Positions 59,360-64,000 of a stretch of DNA of 64,000 nt are shown here, piece after piece. The notes under the pieces are model-generated. The model was not told the origin of the DNA, ran no database searches, and worked only from the letters and a program-made list of their open reading frames with translations. The position numbers and the translations under genes are program-made. The stretch is from positions 47,566 to 111,565 of the forward strand of contig JAHDCC010000001.1 of assembly GCA_020630065.1 (NCBI GenBank), given 5' to 3'. Origin of the DNA: Acidimicrobiales bacterium. GTDB taxonomy: Bacteria; Actinomycetota; Acidimicrobiia; Acidimicrobiales; SZUA-35. Numbering within the stretch: position 1 is the first letter of the stretch; each line of letters begins with the position of its first letter.

Positions 59360-61576
59360 ATGGTTACGGTCGAGCGTGTCCTCCCATGGCGTCGAGAGCG
59401 CCGGACAATCGCAACGACTATTGAGCCTCTAATCGCGCGCTTCGAAGGCGCCGACCGCGAAAAACAGATCGATGTAGTTTCAAAAGCCTACAAAATGGCG
59501 GCCAAGGCCCACGAGGGCCAGTATCGCCGGTCAGGTGAGCCTTACATCGTTCACCCGTTGGCTGTGGCTAAGATCGTTGCTTCGTTAGGTTTGGACGATG
59601 TGAGTATCGCTGCTGCTCTTCTCCACGACGCAGTTGAAGATACGTTGGTCGAAACCGCCGACATCGAACGGGCCTTCGGCCAAGAAATAGCTGACATCGT
59701 TGAAGGCGTCACCAAACTCGACCGGCTTCATTTCGACTCGAAGCAGGCGCAGCAGGCGGCGTCGTTTCGCAAGATGCTGGTTGCAATGTCCAAAGACCTT
59801 CGGGTCCTGATCGTCAAGTTGTGTGACCGTCTCCATAACCTTCGCACTTTAGCTGCGATGCCTTCGTTCAAACAAGAACGCACGGCTCTGGAAACGTTGG
59901 AAGTATATGCACCGTTAGCCCACCGCCTGGGTATGGAAGAAATTAAAGTCCAGCTGGAAGAACTCAGCTTTGCTGCTCTCCACCCTAAGCGATACGCCGA
60001 AATCGAACAGATGGTGTCAACACGGGCACCTGAACGCGAGCTGTTCCTCACTCAAGTGTTGGAAGACGTGCGAAGCCGTCTGGCCGAGCTTGGAATAGAA
60101 GCCCATGTTCTTGGCCGTGATAAGCATCTCTATTCGATCTACGAAAAGATGATGCGCAAAAGCCAAGCATTCGATGAGATCAACGATCTTATTGGTCTTC
60201 GCGTCATTGTAGGTAGTGTGCGCGACTGCTACGCAGCTCTCGGCTCTATTCACGCCACGTGGAAACCTATCCAGGGGCGGTTCAAAGACTATGTAGCGAT
60301 GCCGAAGTTCAATCTTTACCAGTCGCTTCATACGTCGGTTATTGGGCCACAAGGTAAACCAGTCGAAGTGCAGATCCGAACGTGGGAGATGCACGATCGA
60401 GCCGAATCCGGGGTTGCCGCCCACTACGTCTACAAGGATGTGCGGAACGGATCGGTTGATCTTCCGTGGCTGAAACGAATCGTAGATTGGGAGAAAGAAA
60501 CTTCTGATCCGGTTGAATTCATGAACAGCCTCAAGGTTGATCTAGAATCCGACGAGGTTTTTGTCTTCACACCTCAAGGTGAAGTTGTCAGCTTGCCCGC
60601 TAACTCGACGCCGATCGACTTTGCGTACTCGATTCACACCGATGTCGGTCACCGATGTGTTGGCTCAAAGGTTGATGGAAAGTTGGTTTCGCTTTCGGAA
60701 CCGCTTCGTTCTGGTCAAACGGTTGAAGTTTTCACGACTAAAGATGGTGACGCCGGCCCATCGAAAGACTGGCTCAACTTTGTTTCGTCTCGTCGCGCAA
60801 CGTCGAAGATCAAACAATGGTTCATGCGCGAGCGCCGGGCGGATGCCATCACGGCCGGTCGCAATTCGCTTAATCGGGCAATAAAACGTGAAGGTATTGT
60901 GCGGCAGGTAGCGGCCGACAATCTCATAGCCAGAGTGGCTGAAGAAACAGCCTACGTTGAGGTTGAGTCACTGCTCGCAGCCATTGGCGAACATCAGGTA
61001 TCGGTAGATTCGATTATCAGTCGTCTGATGCGTCATCTCGACGGCCCAGACGACACCAAAGAAATTGCTTCACCAATCGCTCAAGGGCGAACCAAAAAGC
61101 GGTTTAGCCCAGGTTCGTCGGGAGTGGCGGTTGAAGGCCTAGACGATGTTATGGTTCGACTTTCTCGCTGTTGTACGCCGGTACCCGGCGATCACATCAT
61201 GGGTTTTGTTACGCGAGGTCGAGGGGTTTCAGTTCATCAAACCGATTGTTCGAATGCGGAATCTTTGGCGAGTGCTCAGAGAGATCGGTTGATTGAAGTC
61301 GAGTGGGAAGACGATCATGACGCAACCTACTTCATTGCTTCTCTCGAAGTGAAAGCATACGATCGATCGCATCTTCTTCGAGATATTTCCGAAGCGTTCT
61401 CTGAACAACACGTCAACATCGTTACCTGCGAGACAGCGACGGCTGAAGACAGGATCGCTCGTCTGAAATTCGACTTTGAGATCGTCGACCCGGCCCACTT
61501 GGAAGCTTTACAACGGGCGATTCGCAACGTAGACGGTGTATATGACGTTTACCGAGTAATTCCGGGACGTAGCTAA
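59360..61576 (+). CDS. relA: Bifunctional (p)ppGpp synthetase/hydrolase (Rel)
   Basis: Makes and degrades the stringent-response alarmone, 738 aa. The HD hydrolase domain (about 45-200) keeps LLHDAVEDT. The synthetase domain carries RFKDYVAMPKFNLYQSLHTSVIG; its RFKD is the RxKD form found in bifunctional enzymes. TGS (VFVFTPQGEVVSLP) and C-terminal ACT domains (about 660-735, preceded by the conserved CCTPVPGD) follow. A 16-codon ORF (59307-59357) ends 2 nt before the ATG and may be chance. The secF-relA-hisS order matches Mycobacterium. Confidence 0.95.
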   Translation: MVTVERVLPWRRERRTIATTIEPLIARFEGADREKQIDVVSKAYKMAAKAHEGQYRRSGEPYIVHPLAVAKIVASLGLDDVSIAAALLHDAVEDTLVETADIERAFGQEIADIVEGVTKLDRLHFDSKQAQQAASFRKMLVAMSKDLRVLIVKLCDRLHNLRTLAAMPSFKQERTALETLEVYAPLAHRLGMEEIKVQLEELSFAALHPKRYAEIEQMVSTRAPERELFLTQVLEDVRSRLAELGIEAHVLGRDKHLYSIYEKMMRKSQAFDEINDLIGLRVIVGSVRDCYAALGSIHATWKPIQGRFKDYVAMPKFNLYQSLHTSVIGPQGKPVEVQIRTWEMHDRAESGVAAHYVYKDVRNGSVDLPWLKRIVDWEKETSDPVEFMNSLKVDLESDEVFVFTPQGEVVSLPANSTPIDFAYSIHTDVGHRCVGSKVDGKLVSLSEPLRSGQTVEVFTTKDGDAGPSKDWLNFVSSRRATSKIKQWFMRERRADAITAGRNSLNRAIKREGIVRQVAADNLIARVAEETAYVEVESLLAAIGEHQVSVDSIISRLMRHLDGPDDTKEIASPIAQGRTKKRFSPGSSGVAVEGLDDVMVRLSRCCTPVPGDHIMGFVTRGRGVSVHQTDCSNAESLASAQRDRLIEVEWEDDHDATYFIASLEVKAYDRSHLLRDISEAFSEQHVNIVTCETATAEDRIARLKFDFEIVDPAHLEALQRAIRNVDGVYDVYRVIPGRS

Positions 61577-61622
61577 CAAATCAACGCTGCATCGGCGGTT
61601 TAACTACTACGATGTGGTGGTC

Positions 61623-62921
61623 ATGGCACGTGCGTTATTTCAGTCCCAGTCGGGGACACAAGATATTTTTCCTAGCGAAGCCGATCGGCGTCGACGACTC
61701 GTAGACATCTTTGCCGAGGAGGTCACAAAAGCCGGTTACGGCCAAGTTATCCCTCCGATGTTTGAAGACGTTGGAGTGTTCCAACGTCTAGGCGAAGCAT
61801 CCGATGTTGTTAGCAAAGAGTTGTACAGCTTCGTTGATCAGGGTGGACGCAACTTGTCGCTTCGTCCCGAGTTCACGGCGTCGGTGTGTCGAATGTTTGC
61901 ACAACACCGGCCTCTTGTGCCATGGAAGGTTTGGTACACGGGTCCGAGCTTCCGTCAGGAACGACCACAAAAGGGTCGCTACCGGCAGTTCGACCAAATC
62001 GGGGCGGAAGTAATCGGTACCGACGACCCAGATGTCGACATCGAACTCATAGCGATTTGTTGGCGTTTCTACCAACAAATCGGGCTCAAAAACGTTTCGT
62101 TGGTTATCAACTCTCTAGGAGACTTCGAGGACCGAGCACGATACCTAGAAGATCTTCAGTCTTATTTCAAAGCTAACGCTGATCAACTCAGCGAACAAAG
62201 CCTCAAAACTTCAGAGATAAACCCTCTTCGCGTTCTTGATTCTAAACGGCCTGCAGATGCTGACGTTATTGCCAAAGCTCCGGTGCTGGCCGACTATCTG
62301 GGCGAGCCAGCGGCAATGAGTTTTGAACGAGTCAAGCTTGGTTTGACCACGTTGGGAATTCCGTTTGAAGTAGCTCCACGACTGGTGCGCGGTCTTGATT
62401 ACTATGGGCGAACGATCTTCGAATTCGCAGCAACCTCACTCGACGCTGCACAGAACGCGGTCGGTGGAGGTGGTCGCTACGACGGTCTGGTAGAAGCCCT
62501 AGGCGGAGGCAGCCAACCTGGAGTAGGGTTCGCACTTGGCGTCGACCGAATTCTCTTAGCCTGTGACGCCGAAGGTGTATTTGACGCAGTCGATAGCGGT
62601 CCCCAGGTGTGGGTGGTTACGACAACCCAAGGCACCGAAGCGTTAGAGATTGTCGAAGAGCTCCAGACAGCGGGGTTTCGTGCTGGTCGAAGTTTTGGAG
62701 GTCGGTCGATGAAAGCTCAAATGAAAGCGGCGAATCGATCGGGTGCCGATATCGCAGTGATCGTGGGGGAGTCCGAAGCTGAATCCGGTAGTGTTTCCAT
62801 TCGACAGCTTCGTACCGCACCGCCGAGCGGAGAAGTGTCCAGTCCAAGTGGATCGGCTTCCCAACAGACTGTAATTGAACGAACAGCAATGGTTGAAAAG
62901 GTAAGGTCACTACTGTCATGA
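61623..62921 (+). CDS. hisS: Histidyl-tRNA synthetase
   Basis: Charges tRNA-His. It is 432 aa from the ATG at 61623; GTG codons at 61614 and 61617 are also in frame. TACGAT at 61608-61613 sits 9 nt before this ATG, which favours it. Class II motifs are clear: LSLRPEFTASVCR, motif 2 YTGPSFRQERPQKGRYRQFDQIG, and the histidine-specific RGLDYYGRTIFEF. GGGGRYDGLVEALGG and a C-terminal anticodon domain follow. The stop overlaps the aspS start (ATGA). Confidence 0.95.
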   Translation: MARALFQSQSGTQDIFPSEADRRRRLVDIFAEEVTKAGYGQVIPPMFEDVGVFQRLGEASDVVSKELYSFVDQGGRNLSLRPEFTASVCRMFAQHRPLVPWKVWYTGPSFRQERPQKGRYRQFDQIGAEVIGTDDPDVDIELIAICWRFYQQIGLKNVSLVINSLGDFEDRARYLEDLQSYFKANADQLSEQSLKTSEINPLRVLDSKRPADADVIAKAPVLADYLGEPAAMSFERVKLGLTTLGIPFEVAPRLVRGLDYYGRTIFEFAATSLDAAQNAVGGGGRYDGLVEALGGGSQPGVGFALGVDRILLACDAEGVFDAVDSGPQVWVVTTTQGTEALEIVEELQTAGFRAGRSFGGRSMKAQMKAANRSGADIAVIVGESEAESGSVSIRQLRTAPPSGEVSSPSGSASQQTVIERTAMVEKVRSLLS

Positions 62922-64000
62922 TGCGTACTCATCTCTGCGGAGAGCTTCGTCAACTCGATATAGGTTCAACGGCTAGCGTCACGGGTTGGGTAAACAAACG
63001 GCGAGAACACGGAGAACACCTAGCATTTGTTGATGTCCGTGATTACAGCGGCGTAATCCAGTGTGTAGTTGATAACACGGTTGATGTACGTAGCGAATAC
63101 GTGGTCAAGATTACGGGAACCGTCACCCAGCGGCCTGAGGGCACTACCAACGACGCTCTCGACACGGGCCAAGTGGAAATCACCGACGCCGAAGTAGAGA
63201 TTCTCTCATCCGCAGAACCGCCACCCTTTCCTCTAGATGAGCGGGCCAACGACGTAGACGAACAAGTCCGTCTCAAATATCGTTACCTTGATTTGCGACG
63301 CGAGCAAATGCAGAAGAACCTGCGGACCCGGGCCAAGGTCAATAGCGCAGTGCGAACATCGATGGAATCCCAAGGTTTCATCGAGGTCGAAACCCCGATG
63401 CTTATGCCCACGACCCCAGAGGGGGCCCGAGAGTTTATTGTTCCTTCCCGGCGTCGACCCGGCTCGTTCTTCGCTTTGCCGCAATCACCCCAGCTATTCA
63501 AACAGCTGCTGATGGTCGGCGGCTTCGACCGCTATTACCAGATAGCTCGCTGTCTTCGAGACGAAGATCTGCGCGTCGACCGTCAATACGAATTTATGCA
63601 ACTCGATTTAGAGATGAGTTTCGCCGAGGTCGATGACGTCCTCGGAGCCGTCACCGAATCGATTCTGTCGGTGACCGAAGCGGTTACTGGAACACGGCCA
63701 GCCGAAATACCTCAAATCACCTGGCACGACGCAATGAACCGGTTCGGAACGGACAAGCCAGACGTACGGTTCGAAATGGAACTTGTCGAACTGACCGATA
63801 TTTTTGCTGACACCGGTTTCAAAGCCTTTGGCGCAGCCGAGGCGATCAAAGGCCTTCGGGCAGAAGGCGCCGCTGGCGACTGGGGCCGAAACAAGCTCGA
63901 CGGTCTCACCGATTTCGCGAAGTCACATGGAGCAAAAGGTCTCGTTTGGATCAAAGTCTCTGATGAACTTACGTTGGAATCGCCTGTCGCCAAATTCTTC
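62918..64000 (+). CDS. aspS: Aspartyl-tRNA synthetase, C-terminus cut by window edge
   Basis: The first 361 codons are visible and run open to the edge. The OB-fold anticodon domain (about 1-105), ERANDVDEQVRLKYRYLDLRR, motif 2 RCLRDEDLRVDRQYEFMQLDLEMSF and the start of the bacterial GAD insertion domain (from about 275) identify the bacterial type. Whether it also charges tRNA-Asn cannot be told. Two consecutive ATG codons (62918, 62921) are possible starts; the first overlaps the hisS stop. Confidence 0.95.
   Translation, partial: MMRTHLCGELRQLDIGSTASVTGWVNKRREHGEHLAFVDVRDYSGVIQCVVDNTVDVRSEYVVKITGTVTQRPEGTTNDALDTGQVEITDAEVEILSSAEPPPFPLDERANDVDEQVRLKYRYLDLRREQMQKNLRTRAKVNSAVRTSMESQGFIEVETPMLMPTTPEGAREFIVPSRRRPGSFFALPQSPQLFKQLLMVGGFDRYYQIARCLRDEDLRVDRQYEFMQLDLEMSFAEVDDVLGAVTESILSVTEAVTGTRPAEIPQITWHDAMNRFGTDKPDVRFEMELVELTDIFADTGFKAFGAAEAIKGLRAEGAAGDWGRNKLDGLTDFAKSHGAKGLVWIKVSDELTLESPVAKFF

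Noticed and set aside
1..64000. tRNA, rRNA, CRISPR arrays, transposases or phage genes
   Set aside because: Looked for in the gaps and ORF translations; no tRNA-like T-loop sequence, no spaced repeat array and no transposase, integrase or phage structural motif was seen. Without a covariance-model scan a small ncRNA could be missed.

Overview
The window looks like chromosome from a GC-moderate (roughly 50-54% by eye) actinobacterium, most likely of the class Acidimicrobiia; the class is an inference. The support is a mycothiol-type cysteine ligase (mshC), an InhA-like enoyl reductase, and a phosphatidylinositol/PIM pathway (pgsA, a patA-like acyltransferase, pimA). The order of housekeeping genes also follows the Mycobacterium block thrS - HIT - pgsA - acyltransferase - pimA - pdxS/pdxT - yebC - ruvCAB - yajC - secD - secF - relA - hisS - aspS. 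GTG and TTG starts are common. Many first genes carry a TAnnnT -10 hexamer 6-9 nt before the start codon, which points to widespread leaderless transcription. I saw no rRNA, tRNA, CRISPR array or insertion sequence.

Layout. 1-14.1 kb: a truncated polysaccharide ABC-2 permease, mnmA, a GT4 glycosyltransferase, an ABC ATPase, a quinone-reductase-type flavoprotein, a SRPBCC protein divergent from a TetR regulator with a double palindromic operator between them, a biotin-dependent carboxylase alpha subunit start-to-start with birA, an M23 peptidase, two tandem CNNM/CorC proteins and an MFS carrier. 14.2-26.7 kb: fabI/inhA, mshC, thrS, HIT, a tail-anchored ASKHA-like protein, the PI/PIM lipid genes, pdxT-pdxS, and a membrane protein that is a catalytically dead M48 (HtpX-like) homologue.

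26.9-37.3 kb is a self-contained catabolic module inserted in the conserved block. It holds a GntR/FCD regulator, a Liv-type ABC importer operon, a DUF1445 (D-glutamate cyclase family) gene and a split hydantoinase/5-oxoprolinase pair. Two matching operators with a TGTATACA core sit on the importer promoter and on the divergent DUF1445/hyuA promoters, so the module looks like one regulon.

37.4-49.8 kb: yebC, an ABC-2 exporter, a SMI1/KNR4-like gene containing a perfect 16-bp inverted repeat, ruvC-ruvA-ruvB, then four genes joined by 4-nt overlaps that encode HerA-, SbcD/Mre11-, SbcC/Rad50- and NurA-like proteins. That is the archaeal-style DNA end-resection set, in a bacterium, just after the Holliday-junction genes; it is the most notable system here. 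49.8-53.8 kb is a small accessory region of unrecognised genes. 53.8-64 kb: queA, tgt (zinc-knuckle cysteines lost), yajC-secD-secF, bifunctional relA/spoT, hisS and the first part of aspS.
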